DNA from: Flavihumibacter petaseus NBRC 106054
Lineage (GTDB): Bacteria; Bacteroidota; Bacteroidia; Chitinophagales; Chitinophagaceae
DNA: 64,000 nt
Reading direction: 5' to 3'
Assembly (NCBI RefSeq): GCF_000974785.1
Contig: NZ_BBWV01000002.1
Span: forward strand, 620,001-684,000
Shown here: positions 43,809 through 52,509 of the stretch, one piece after another
Layout of the letters: each line of letters starts with the position of its first letter
Position numbering within the stretch: position 1 is the stretch's first letter
Translations under genes and position numbers: made by a program
The notes under the pieces: model-generated
The model's database searches: none
What the model was told of the DNA's origin: nothing
Seen by the model: the letters and a program-made list of their open reading frames with translations, nothing else

Positions 43809-44921
43809 ATGAACAACAGCGATACAGTTTTCTATTTTGACGGTACAGGTGCCAGGCCGAGGCCGGCCAGGCTGTTGCTGTACAACGGCGGTGCGCACCT
43901 GTATGAGACCGGTGAGGATCATTTTATCGCTGCTTTTCCCTATAGTGAAGTACACCTCATCAGCAACGACAACAGCTACCACCATTTCAGCCTGCTGCCT
44001 GACCGGTCGCAGGCACTGGATGTGGCCAATGACCACCCGTTGTTGCCGGAGTTACTGATACAAAGCGGAAAAACAAAAAAAGGTCTGGTCAAAAGACTTT
44101 CGGGGCTGAAACTGCCTGTGCTGGTATTGCTGGTCGCTGCTGTAGTGGCGGGCCTGTATTTCCTGCTCGTCGCAGGCCTCTCCGGTGTAGCACTGCAGCT
44201 GATCTCACCGAAAAAAGAAGCTGAACTGGGTAAGATCATTTACGATAACATGATCTCTGGTTCACAGGTAGATACCAATGCTACGGCAATGCTCACCCGC
44301 TTTGCATCCAACCTGAAGCTGAGTGACAAATATCAATTGCAGTTCACTGTTCTGGATGAAGACGAGATCAATGCTTTTGCAATCCCCGGCGGACATATCG
44401 TGGTGTATAAGGGTATTCTTAAAAAAATGCAGCGGCCGGAAGAACTCGTTGCCCTGCTTGGCCATGAATCCACCCATGTGAATGAGCGCCATAGCCTGAG
44501 AAATATGTTGCAGCAAATGACCGGTGGCATCTTATTGTCAATGGTTTTCGGCGACCTCGGATCCATGGGGTCAGTGGTGGCTGAACGTGCCAATGCGCTT
44601 CAGAGCCTGTCTTATTCCCGGGGGCTTGAATCTGAGGCTGATGAAAAGGGTATGGAAAAAATGATTACCAATCATGTTGATCCAGCCGGAATGGTGAAAC
44701 TGATGGACCGGCTGAAAGAAGCGGAAAAGGATTATCATCTTCCCGGATTCCTGAGCAGCCATCCGCTTACAGCGGAAAGAAAAGAAAAAGCACAGCAGTT
44801 TGTTCGTGACCACGGTTTCCGGGCTCAGCCACTTCCCGCACTGGATAAAGAATGGCAAACCCTGAAAGCAGAAGTAGGGGATGACGTACCTTCGCGAAAA
44901 ATTGACGGTGACAGAGAATAA
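43809..44921 (+). CDS. M48-family membrane metalloprotease
   Basis: A 370-residue protein. An N-terminal 90-residue beta domain precedes a membrane segment at about 102-130 (LPVLVLLVAAVVAGLYFLLVAG), then the M48 domain with zinc motif HESTH (H219, E220, H223) and the third ligand region in SYSRGLESEADEKGME. Family members clip misfolded or outer-membrane precursors. It follows YjgN by one base and overlaps truB by 41 bp. The start at 43809 is an ATG. Confidence 0.88.
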   Translation: MNNSDTVFYFDGTGARPRPARLLLYNGGAHLYETGEDHFIAAFPYSEVHLISNDNSYHHFSLLPDRSQALDVANDHPLLPELLIQSGKTKKGLVKRLSGLKLPVLVLLVAAVVAGLYFLLVAGLSGVALQLISPKKEAELGKIIYDNMISGSQVDTNATAMLTRFASNLKLSDKYQLQFTVLDEDEINAFAIPGGHIVVYKGILKKMQRPEELVALLGHESTHVNERHSLRNMLQQMTGGILLSMVFGDLGSMGSVVAERANALQSLSYSRGLESEADEKGMEKMITNHVDPAGMVKLMDRLKEAEKDYHLPGFLSSHPLTAERKEKAQQFVRDHGFRAQPLPALDKEWQTLKAEVGDDVPSRKIDGDRE

Positions 44922-45585
44922 CGCCACCAACAGCTACGAAGAAGGTAGAGTACTGCTGATTGATAAGCCCCTTGACTGGACATCCTTTGACGTGGTCCGG
45001 AAACTCCGGAACCAGATCAAAATAAAAAAGATCGGACATGCAGGAACACTGGATCCTCTTGCGACTGGTCTGCTGATCATCTGCACCGGCAGGTTTACCA
45101 AAAAGATCAATGAATACATGGCCCAGGAAAAGGAATATACCGGAAGCATTACCCTGGGTGCTACCACTCCCACATTTGACCTGGAATCCGAACCGGAGAA
45201 TTTCCTTTCCACAGAAGGCATCACGCCGGCCATGATTGAGCAGGCAACGGCGGCATTTACCGGCCCGATCCTCCAGGTACCGCCCATCCATTCAGCCATC
45301 AAGATCAACGGGCAAAGGGTATATGAACTGGCCAGGAAAGGCAAGGAAGTAAAACTGGAACCCCGCCCGGTGACCATTTTCTCTTTTGAGATCACCGCTA
45401 TCGAATTACCGGTCGTTTATTTTAAAGTGACGTGTTCCACGGGTACCTATATCCGCAGCCTTGCCAATGATTTCGGTGCCGCACTCGGATGCGGTGGTTA
45501 TCTCAGCAGTCTGCGCCGCACGCGGATCGGAGCATTTCAGGTGGAAGATGCGGTTCCCATGGAAGCCGTCAGAACGGATAGTTGA
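44881..45585 (+). CDS. truB: tRNA pseudouridine-55 synthase
   Basis: A 234-residue enzyme forming pseudouridine 55 in tRNA. It has LLIDKPLDWTSFDVVRKLRN, the catalytic Asp in HAGTLDPLATGLL, and the RRTRIGAF-type ending SLRRTRIGAFQVED. The C-terminal PUA domain of some homologues is missing, as in many Bacteroidota. The ATG at 44881 overlaps the protease gene by 41 bp; a GTG at 44908 preceded by TACCTTCG is an alternative start. The tail overlaps the convergent tamL gene by 17 bp. Confidence 0.95.
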   Translation: MTYLREKLTVTENNATNSYEEGRVLLIDKPLDWTSFDVVRKLRNQIKIKKIGHAGTLDPLATGLLIICTGRFTKKINEYMAQEKEYTGSITLGATTPTFDLESEPENFLSTEGITPAMIEQATAAFTGPILQVPPIHSAIKINGQRVYELARKGKEVKLEPRPVTIFSFEITAIELPVVYFKVTCSTGTYIRSLANDFGAALGCGGYLSSLRRTRIGAFQVEDAVPMEAVRTDS

Positions 45586-47902
45586 TACCCAGCTGGAACT
45601 GGCCTTTGAAAAGGTTCATGTCATAGAACCAGCCATTCTTGTGTTCTGCGTAAAACGGATCCTTAAACTTGTAGGCCCAGTCAAAGCGGATCAGGAAATA
45701 GTTGAAGTCCAGGCGCAGACTCGTTCCCAGATCCACGGCAAGGTCCCGGTATAACTTGTTTACCTTGAAAACGGCGTCATCGAGACTCGGGTCTCCCTGG
45801 TTGTTCCTGTACCAGATATTACCAAAATCGGTAAACAGCGCACTCTTTAACTTGATTCCGAACACCACTGCAAGGTCAAAACGGTATTCGATATTGCCTT
45901 CCAGCTGGATATCAGCGAAGCGGTCAGCGTTGTTGTTGGCAAAGATCTTCGAAGAGCCCGGTCCAAGCTGCCTGATCTGCCAACCCCGCATACTGGAAGG
46001 GCCCCCGGCGAAATAGGATTTATAAAAGGGCAGCGTCTGTTCTTTGACAATATTCTTGGTACTGTCCAGCAATTGCCCGTAGGGCACGCCCATGGCGCCA
46101 AAAATCCGGAAAGCCCAGGAGTGTTTGTCATGGTTCACGTAGTACCGGAAATCTATATCTCCCCGTACAAACCGTGACAACCTGCCCTGCAGGTCGATCG
46201 TCGGGAACATTCCGAATATGGCACCGCTCTCCTCCACCTGGGTTTTGAGGCTGTATAACTTATTACCCCTTCCCCATGTATTCCTGAGGATCAGGTATTG
46301 GCTGATGATCAGGCCATCGTTAAACAGGTTCTTCAGGTTCGGGATACTGTCATATAGTTTCCGGAGGCTATCGGTGTCGTATACCCGAACGAATTCAATA
46401 TTTAACGGGCTATAGGTCCAGTTCCTGTTCTTGCGGTTCACCCAATCATAGGCGATAGAGGTATTCAGGCTCCTGGTGGCATAGAAATCGCGCCGGTCCG
46501 TATAGGCTGCTGTTGCATTCAGGATAGTCCGGGTGGCGAGCAATGACCGGTCTGCCCGGATTTTAAAGGGCAGTACAAATTTGGGGATGGTAAAACTCTG
46601 GCTGAGATTGGTCTGGAAGGTCTGGATGATCTGTCCCTGGTTACCCAGTTCAATTCCAAAACGGAGATTGGTACTGCTCAGTACCGATTGCCGTGAAACA
46701 TTACGGTCCTGCAGGCCGAACTGTACACCGATACCAAACAGGTTGGTTGAGGTAAGGATGTCTGACTGGTTGCGGCTTACTTCAAAATCGCCACCGATAT
46801 TCCGCCGTTTTGCAGGATACATATTGATATTTGCATCCACCACACCAATGCTGTCAATTGGTCTGAGTTCGATACCCACCTGTTTCCAGGCACTCATTTG
46901 CCCGAATACATTATTGGTTCTGTTGACATTGTCCTGCCGGTAGATGGCGCCCGGCTTTATGGTATTGTTGCGGGCAAGGAAAGAGGGTTTGAAAAGGTTA
47001 CGGCTCTGGTAGATCATCACCCCGCCGCGCCGGGCAGTATCACCAAATACCTGCACCGTATCCTGAACCAGTTGCAGGTCAGGATAGATGGATACATTGC
47101 GGAAGAAATACTGACGCAGGTGTTCGGGGTTCTTGGCGCCGCGCTGCAGAAAGCGGACATCGATCTTCGGATCTTCCCTTCTTTTCTGCATTTCTTCCAG
47201 CAACCGGATCTGTTCAAAAGGATCCAGTCCCGGATCGAAGATGCCGGCTACCACAGTATCCACTTCTGCGTAAATATCTTCCCGGCTGATCTTCAGGTAA
47301 CCGTTGTTACGGAAGACGTTCAGCAGCCTGTCGAGTTCCTGGGCGATCTTATCCTTCGTATAAGTATCTCCTTTCTTTAGTTTGCCGGCATCCTGGTTCA
47401 CCAGGGCAAGTGCCTGAAGCGTTGAATCCCTGAAACCATAACCGACAGAATCGACGTGCATTACCTTACCGGTATTCACCGTAAAAGTGGTATAAACCCG
47501 CTGCTGCTGCTTTTTCGGAACGATTACAAGGCTGGTATCCCAGGTGATATTGCCATAGATATAACCGTTTGCTTTCAGCAGGTCATTCAGGAAGATGGCG
47601 GATTGTGTAACATTTGCCGTGTCAAAAACAGGGGGATTGTTGAGCACCTGTTTCACAAATAATTTTGTTACCCAGCGCGACTGAAGGCTGTCTGCGACCT
47701 GTTTTTCCAGCTTGGACAACAATATCGATTTTTCTGCCTGGGGCAGGCGGGTATTCAGTTTGACTGTGGTCTTATAGACAAAGGGTTTATCCTTGGGATA
47801 ATTTTTGGTAACCTTGCAGCCGGCGAGGAGGAGGAGCGGCAACCATAAGCAGAGCCCGAAAAACAATTTCCGGGTATGGTTGACGGCAACAGGTATAGAC
47901 AT
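45569..47902 (-). CDS. tamL: TamL-like BamA/TamA-family outer membrane lipoprotein
   Basis: A 777-residue lipoprotein (signal with LLLLAGC, Cys29) of the Omp85 superfamily. POTRA-like beta-alpha-beta stretches occupy about residues 50-300. A C-terminal barrel carries SYFAGGPSSMRGWQIRQLGPG, the Omp85 signature region, and ends with GQFQLGINYPF. Bacteroidota lipidated TamL proteins partner TamB in outer-membrane or lipid transport; no tamB is adjacent here. The frame is open to 47956, but the ATG at 47902 gives the lipoprotein signal. Confidence 0.85.
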   Translation of the reverse strand: MSIPVAVNHTRKLFFGLCLWLPLLLLAGCKVTKNYPKDKPFVYKTTVKLNTRLPQAEKSILLSKLEKQVADSLQSRWVTKLFVKQVLNNPPVFDTANVTQSAIFLNDLLKANGYIYGNITWDTSLVIVPKKQQQRVYTTFTVNTGKVMHVDSVGYGFRDSTLQALALVNQDAGKLKKGDTYTKDKIAQELDRLLNVFRNNGYLKISREDIYAEVDTVVAGIFDPGLDPFEQIRLLEEMQKRREDPKIDVRFLQRGAKNPEHLRQYFFRNVSIYPDLQLVQDTVQVFGDTARRGGVMIYQSRNLFKPSFLARNNTIKPGAIYRQDNVNRTNNVFGQMSAWKQVGIELRPIDSIGVVDANINMYPAKRRNIGGDFEVSRNQSDILTSTNLFGIGVQFGLQDRNVSRQSVLSSTNLRFGIELGNQGQIIQTFQTNLSQSFTIPKFVLPFKIRADRSLLATRTILNATAAYTDRRDFYATRSLNTSIAYDWVNRKNRNWTYSPLNIEFVRVYDTDSLRKLYDSIPNLKNLFNDGLIISQYLILRNTWGRGNKLYSLKTQVEESGAIFGMFPTIDLQGRLSRFVRGDIDFRYYVNHDKHSWAFRIFGAMGVPYGQLLDSTKNIVKEQTLPFYKSYFAGGPSSMRGWQIRQLGPGSSKIFANNNADRFADIQLEGNIEYRFDLAVVFGIKLKSALFTDFGNIWYRNNQGDPSLDDAVFKVNKLYRDLAVDLGTSLRLDFNYFLIRFDWAYKFKDPFYAEHKNGWFYDMNLFKGQFQLGINYPF

Positions 47903-47920
47903 GGCTGCGGAAAAAATCAA

Positions 47921-48649
47921 ATGATGATTACAAAAAATCAGGTCAAATATATCCAAAGTTTAAGCCAGAAAAAACTAAGGGATAGCGAAAAGCTTTTCGT
48001 TGCGGAAGGACCCAAAGTGGTGGGAGAGTTGCTGGCCATGTCATCACTACAATGCACGGCCATTTACGGCACACAGGAATGGTTCGATACCCAACAACCT
48101 TTGGCAGTAACAGAAAGCCAGGTGATCGAAGCCGGTGAACTGGAACGCATTTCATTTCTGACCACCCCCAACCAGGTGCTGGCGCTGTTCAGGCAGCCTG
48201 TTTGGAACCATCCGCCGGGTAACTGGCAACTCCTGCTGGACGGTATCCAGGACCCCGGTAATCTCGGTACCATCATCCGGATTGCGGACTGGTTTGGCGT
48301 GTACAGCATCATCTGCAGCAGGGATACGGCGGATTGTTTTGCTCCGAAAGTGGTGCAAAGTACCATGGCCAGCATCGGAAGGGTGGCAGTGGAATATGCC
48401 GACCTGCGGGAATACATTGCAGCGAACGCAGGCAGAAACTACTATGCTGCGACACTGGATGGCATTCCGCTGACCGGGGTGAATCCCCGGTTGCCGGCTA
48501 CACTGGTGATCGGCAATGAGTCAAAAGGAATCCGGCCGGAAGTGCTGGAAGGCATTCAGCACCAGGTAACCATTCCCAGGGCGGGGGAAGCAGAATCACT
48601 CAATGCTGCCGTAGCCACCGGGATCCTGTTGTCGCACCTGACTTCATAA
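47921..48649 (+). CDS. TrmH/SpoU-family RNA 2'-O-methyltransferase
   Basis: A 242-residue SPOUT methyltransferase. The N-terminal substrate-binding domain (KKLRDSEKLFVAEGPKVVGELL) is followed by the knot domain: LLLDGIQDPGNLGTIIRIADWFG, LVIGNESKGIRPEVL and the SAM-binding IPRAGEAESLNAAVATGILL. The RNA target is unknown (rRNA or tRNA). ATG 47921 and ATG 47924 are both possible starts. It is divergent from tamL, with 18 bp between starts. Confidence 0.92.
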   Translation: MMITKNQVKYIQSLSQKKLRDSEKLFVAEGPKVVGELLAMSSLQCTAIYGTQEWFDTQQPLAVTESQVIEAGELERISFLTTPNQVLALFRQPVWNHPPGNWQLLLDGIQDPGNLGTIIRIADWFGVYSIICSRDTADCFAPKVVQSTMASIGRVAVEYADLREYIAANAGRNYYAATLDGIPLTGVNPRLPATLVIGNESKGIRPEVLEGIQHQVTIPRAGEAESLNAAVATGILLSHLTS

Positions 48650-48656
48650 AGCATCA

Positions 48657-49889
48657 TTATTTCCAGGCCATTGCCTTAACCGGCTGCACTCTTCTGACGA
48701 TCCAGGTCGGAATCAGCAGTACCGCCATGCAAACAAGGAAAGTTCCCACGTTAACAGCGAGGATCTGCCAGGGCACCACCACCACTTCGGCCTTATCGAT
48801 ATAATACATCTCTTCAGGCAACCGGATGATGCCGTATTTTTTCTGCAGGAAGATCAGGATAAAGGCAAGGAGATCGCCAATCAGAATTCCTGCGAGGGTG
48901 ATTACAGCACCATGGTACAGGAAAATCTGTTGTATCCTGATATTGTAGGCGCCCAGGGCTTTCAGTACACCGATCATGCGCGTTCTTTCCAGTACCAGGA
49001 TGATCAGGCAGGTGATCAGGTTCAGCACGGCCACGATCGTCATGATGATCAGGACAATCAGGATGGTTTTGTCCTGCAGGTTGAGCCAGTCAAAAATATT
49101 GGGGTAGATCTCCTCAATGCTGCGGTTGATCCACATCGGTGGAAGAAGATCGAAGATTTTTTCATTCAGTCGGGGAACATCATGAAAGTCTTTGGCAAAA
49201 ACTTCATACCCGCCGATCTGGTCGGGAGGCCAGTTATTCATCCGTTGTACCAGCCGGAGATCACCCAGTGCAATGAGTTTGTCATATTCTTCAATACCGG
49301 TCTTGTATAATCCGGAGATCATCAGTTTGCGGACGCGGGGCGGGGATCCGTCACTTTGAATAAAATAGATCAGTAATTCTTTGCCAACAGCCAGTGACAG
49401 CTGGTTGGCAGTATAAACAGAAAGAACGATTTCGTTGCTGTACCCGCTGTCCGGAAAATGCATCCAGCGTCCTTCTTTCAGAAATGCCTTCATCCGGCTG
49501 GTATCATAGGCGGCATCAACACCCTTGAACAGTACCCCTTCGATGCTCTCCGCCGTTTTCAGGATGGCATTCCTGGTAGCAAAGGCCTGGATGCTCTGGA
49601 TACCCGGTATCACCTTCTTTAACTGTTCGACGGTGTCATTCCTGGTGATCGGTAATTCTTCGGCGATATTTACTTTCTCAGGTTCATAGTGCTTCACACG
49701 GACATGACCCCAGAAAGAAAAAATCTTCTGGCTGATCGCTTGCTGGAAGCCGGTAGTAAAGGATAATGCGATGATCATGGCTGTAACGCTCACCGCCGTG
49801 GCTGCCACAGCCAGCCGGATGATAAACCGGGAAAAGGATTTCTGGCGGTTAAGGGCTATTCGGGTCGCGATGAAGCGCGGTATGTTCAA
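48657..49889 (-). CDS. LolE/FtsX-type ABC transporter permease
   Basis: About 410 residues with four membrane segments: one at the start (RFIIRLAVAATAVSVTAMIIAL) and three near the end (TILIVLIIMTIVAVLNLITCLIIL, ITLAGILIGDLLAFILIF, VGTFLVCMAVLLIPTWIV). A large periplasmic MacB-like domain lies between them. This is the lipoprotein-releasing permease layout. The frame is open to 50111 and has an ATG at 49925, but a TATATTTG box covers 49909-49916. The TTG at 49889 gives MNIPRFIATRIAL, which resembles the typical start of this family in Bacteroidota, so I choose the TTG. Confidence 0.82.
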   Translation of the reverse strand: MNIPRFIATRIALNRQKSFSRFIIRLAVAATAVSVTAMIIALSFTTGFQQAISQKIFSFWGHVRVKHYEPEKVNIAEELPITRNDTVEQLKKVIPGIQSIQAFATRNAILKTAESIEGVLFKGVDAAYDTSRMKAFLKEGRWMHFPDSGYSNEIVLSVYTANQLSLAVGKELLIYFIQSDGSPPRVRKLMISGLYKTGIEEYDKLIALGDLRLVQRMNNWPPDQIGGYEVFAKDFHDVPRLNEKIFDLLPPMWINRSIEEIYPNIFDWLNLQDKTILIVLIIMTIVAVLNLITCLIILVLERTRMIGVLKALGAYNIRIQQIFLYHGAVITLAGILIGDLLAFILIFLQKKYGIIRLPEEMYYIDKAEVVVVPWQILAVNVGTFLVCMAVLLIPTWIVRRVQPVKAMAWK

Positions 49890-49908
49890 CAGGCATGATT
49901 TTAGACGC

Positions 49909-49916
49909 CAAATATA
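49909..49916 (-). promoter_or_regulatory. -7 box of the ABC permease gene
   Basis: TATATTTG on the minus strand, inside the region that an ATG start at 49925 would translate. It argues for the TTG start at 49889, with about 15 nt of leader. Confidence 0.5.
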
Positions 49917-49931
49917 ATGTAGCATTGTGAC

Positions 49932-51212
49932 ATGATTAGAATCACCCTGATTTGCCTGATGGCCCTGCTGGGTCTCGTGCAGCCTGCAGGTGCACAGGAA
50001 CCCGATCTGGTGTTGTATGCCAATATCCAGAATCTGAAACTGTTTCCTGCCGGCAACCCCCTGGGGTATCCGATCATTATGCTGCGGAGTAACGATCAGC
50101 TTGAATTGCATTTTGACGACCGCGAAGGCGGCGTAAAAGCATATTCATATACCTGGCAGCTCTGCAATGCCGACTGGACGCCGGCCAATCTAAGTCCCAT
50201 GGATTATATCAGGGGCTTTACCCAGCAACGCATCCTGACTTACCGCAGTTCGTCGGTTGCCCTCACCCGTTATACCCACTACACCCAGGTGATTCCGGAG
50301 AAAAACATAGGCCCCTCCAGGTCAGGCAATTACCTGCTGAAAGTTTTCCTTGACGGCGATCCCAACAAAATTGTCTTCACCCGGCGGGTGCTGGTAGTTG
50401 AAGAAAAGGCAGGAGTGGGGATGCAGGTGCAGCAGCCATTCAACAGCCAGATCTTCCAGACTCATCAGAAAGTGGTGTTCCGGGTAGATACAAGATCATT
50501 GAATATTATGAACGCGCCGCAGCAGGTTACTGTCCGGATCCTGCAGAACTACCGCTGGGACAACAGCAAGTTTGGCCTGCGCCCCACCTTCATCAGGCAG
50601 AATTCCCTGGAATACAATTATGAACAGGATTGTATTTTTTCTGCCGGAAAAGAATGGCGATGGCTTGATCTCCGGAGTTTCCGCCTGCAAAGTGACCGGG
50701 TGGACAGTGCACAATACGGCAATACTTTTACCAATATTTACGTAGTTCCGGATGGCGATCGCGCCGCAAGCCGGTTTGTTTATTACCGCGATGCCAATGG
50801 CATGTATTATAATCAGACCCTCGACGGACTTAACCCGTACTGGCAGGGAGACTATGCAACTGTCCGCTTCAGCTACAAGCCGCCGGCCGGACAAGCCTTT
50901 AAAGAAGATGTGTACCTCTTCGGCGAGCTGACGAACTGGGGCAAGGACCCCGCTGCAAAAATGAGTTTCAATGCAGCAAGGGGCATGTATGAGACCGCCA
51001 TCTGGCTGAAACAGGGTTATTACGACTATGGCTATGCGCTTTCAACAGGTACCGGTGAGAAACAGGTCTTTTCGATGGATCGCACGGAAGGCAACTACTG
51101 GGAAACGGAAAACAATTACATCGTCCTGGTGTATTACCGCGGCATTGGCGGAAGGGCCGATGAGCTCGTCGCATATGGAAAAATCAACTCATTGGTAGGC
51201 CGGCCACAATAG
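49932..51212 (+). CDS. Type IX secretion system plug protein (DUF5103)
   Basis: A 426-residue exported protein (signal MIRITLICLMALLGLVQPAGA) with the DUF5103 pattern: YPIIMLRSNDQLELHFDD, the conserved YSYTWQLCNADWTPANLSPMDY, NYLLKVFLDGDP and VYLFGELTNWGKD. Family members have been described as the plug of the SprA translocon of the T9SS. Known T9SS partner genes are not in the window. The gene is divergent from the permease with only 42 bp between the chosen start codons. Confidence 0.88.
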   Translation: MIRITLICLMALLGLVQPAGAQEPDLVLYANIQNLKLFPAGNPLGYPIIMLRSNDQLELHFDDREGGVKAYSYTWQLCNADWTPANLSPMDYIRGFTQQRILTYRSSSVALTRYTHYTQVIPEKNIGPSRSGNYLLKVFLDGDPNKIVFTRRVLVVEEKAGVGMQVQQPFNSQIFQTHQKVVFRVDTRSLNIMNAPQQVTVRILQNYRWDNSKFGLRPTFIRQNSLEYNYEQDCIFSAGKEWRWLDLRSFRLQSDRVDSAQYGNTFTNIYVVPDGDRAASRFVYYRDANGMYYNQTLDGLNPYWQGDYATVRFSYKPPAGQAFKEDVYLFGELTNWGKDPAAKMSFNAARGMYETAIWLKQGYYDYGYALSTGTGEKQVFSMDRTEGNYWETENNYIVLVYYRGIGGRADELVAYGKINSLVGRPQ

Positions 51213-51223
51213 TTCCATATTTA

Positions 51224-51255
51224 TTTGTCGTGAAATCTTCGTTATGCTATCTTTG
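51224..51255 (+). promoter_or_regulatory. Promoter of the SRP RNA gene
   Basis: TTTG (51224-51227), a 20-nt spacer and TATCTTTG (51248-51255): a perfect match to the Bacteroidota promoter pattern. The RNA's paired 5' end begins about 3-5 nt after the box, which calibrates where transcription starts in this genome. Confidence 0.88.
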
Positions 51256-51257
51256 CG

Positions 51258-51356
51258 CCGGCAGGTCTTACACGGCCAGCTCCTACTGAACTCCCCCAGG
51301 GTCGGAAGACAGCAAGGGTAGGTGGTTGTAGCGGCGCGATGTAATAAGCCTGCCAT
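51258..51356 (+). ncRNA. ffs: Signal recognition particle RNA (4.5S-type)
   Basis: The RNA folds back on itself: GGCAGG (51260-51265) pairs with CCTGCC (51349-51354). At the tip, GGAA is closed by GTC/GAC, followed by the SRP internal loop CAGG facing AGCA. This equals the usual CAGG-UCC-GGAA-GGA-AGCA core with compensating changes in the three-pair stem. A T-rich run (51356-51362) ends it. Ffh binds this domain to target membrane and exported proteins. About 100 nt is the expected short bacterial form. The ends are placed by pairing, so they are good to a few bases. Confidence 0.88.
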
Positions 51357-51379
51357 TTTTTATTCCCCCTCTGCTTTCA

Positions 51380-51387
51380 TATCTTCG
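51380..51387 (+). promoter_or_regulatory. Possible -7 box of the transaldolase gene
   Basis: TATCTTCG, a one-base variant of the -7 consensus, just past the SRP RNA terminator and 25 nt before the ATG at 51413. Confidence 0.35.
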
Positions 51388-51412
51388 TTGGCGCTCATCA
51401 AAAAACTAATAC

Positions 51413-52063
51413 ATGAAATTTTTTATTGATACGGCCAATCTGGCGCAGATCAAAGAAGCCAATGAATTGGGTATCCTCGACGGTGTGACGACCAACCCCT
51501 CCCTGATGGCAAAAGAAGGTATCAAAGGAGAAGAGAACATTGTTAATCATTATAAGACGATTTGCGAGCTGGTGGACGGCGATATCAGCGCCGAAGTACT
51601 TTCCACTGACTTTGCCGGTATTGTGGAAGAAGGCAAAAAACTTGCCGCTATCCATCCGAATATCGTGGTGAAAGTACCCATGATCAAAGACGGTGTAAAA
51701 GCGATCAAATGGTTCACCGACAACGGCATCCGTACGAATTGTACCCTGGTATTCTCTGCAGGTCAGGCAATTCTTGCTGCCAAGGCTGGTGCTGCTTACG
51801 TTTCTCCCTTCATTGGAAGAATTGACGACAGCGGCTGGGAAGGCACCGAACTCATCGCGCAGATTTCCAATATTTTCAGCATCCAGGGTTTCAAAACAGA
51901 AATTCTTGCTGCCTCTATCCGCAACCCTAACCACATCATCAAGTGTGCTGAACTGGGTGCTGATGTCTGCACGTGCCCGCTGGATTCCATCCTCGGCCTG
52001 CTGAAACATCCCCTGACTGATATCGGTCTGGCCAAGTTCCTGGAAGACGCAAAAAAAATGTAA
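51413..52063 (+). CDS. fsa: Transaldolase / fructose-6-phosphate aldolase family enzyme
   Basis: A 216-residue TIM-barrel enzyme of the short TalC/FSA subgroup. The N-terminal [20 protein letters not shown], the [14 protein letters not shown], the Schiff-base Lys in [16 protein letters not shown], and the late FVGRIDD-like SPFIGRIDD are all visible. It belongs to the non-oxidative pentose phosphate pathway. Short members act either as transaldolase or as fructose 6-phosphate aldolase; sequence alone does not settle which. Confidence 0.93.
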   Translation: MKFFIDTANLAQIKEANELGILDGVTTNPSLMAKEGIKGEENIVNHYKTICELVDGDISAEVLSTDFAGIVEEGKKLAAIHPNIVVKVPMIKDGVKAIKWFTDNGIRTNCTLVFSAGQAILAAKAGAAYVSPFIGRIDDSGWEGTELIAQISNIFSIQGFKTEILAASIRNPNHIIKCAELGADVCTCPLDSILGLLKHPLTDIGLAKFLEDAKKM

Positions 52064-52075
52064 GCAGAATACAGC

Positions 52076-52507
52076 TCAATTTTTTCGACGCGGCGGTTTA
52101 CTGCCGCGTTTTCCATTTAATACTTCCTCTTCTGTTTTGAGAATTTCATTGTCGGGCAGCGTCTTGATGTAAACGTCCCGCTGCAGCTCCAGCTTTGGAT
52201 TGCGCCTGTCCTTCACTGTTATGTTCACAAACGGACCGGTGAAACTGCTGTCGATGATCAGGCTGTTCCCTTCGAACCTGCCTTGCGGGCAGCTGAAAAC
52301 CAGTTGATCCTGTGTGAGGGGGTACCAGCCACCACCCACCAGGCGCGCATCTACATTGATGTAGTTGTGTACGTTGCGTTTGAGGCTGTCGGTATACAGG
52401 TGAAATGCGATGCTGTCGTATGCAGGAACGGTTGCTGCCGTCTTATTTTTCTGGGCCGGAAGAACGTAATAACTGCAACACAGCAGGATGACGAATAGCG
52501 TTTTCAT
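52076..52507 (-). CDS. Exported protein of unknown function
   Basis: A 143-residue product with a signal peptide (MKTLFVILLCCSYYVLPAQ). The body is beta-rich (DSIAFHLYTDSLKRNVHNYINVDARLVGGG-type pattern in residues 35-65) and ends in a basic tail (NGKRGSKPPRRKN). A GTG at 52513 is a possible earlier start, but the ATG at 52507 is better. It begins 3 bp after the Sua5 stop codon, so it is probably cotranscribed with sua5. Family not recognised. Confidence 0.65.
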   Translation of the reverse strand: MKTLFVILLCCSYYVLPAQKNKTAATVPAYDSIAFHLYTDSLKRNVHNYINVDARLVGGGWYPLTQDQLVFSCPQGRFEGNSLIIDSSFTGPFVNITVKDRRNPKLELQRDVYIKTLPDNEILKTEEEVLNGKRGSKPPRRKN

Positions 52508-52509
52508 AA

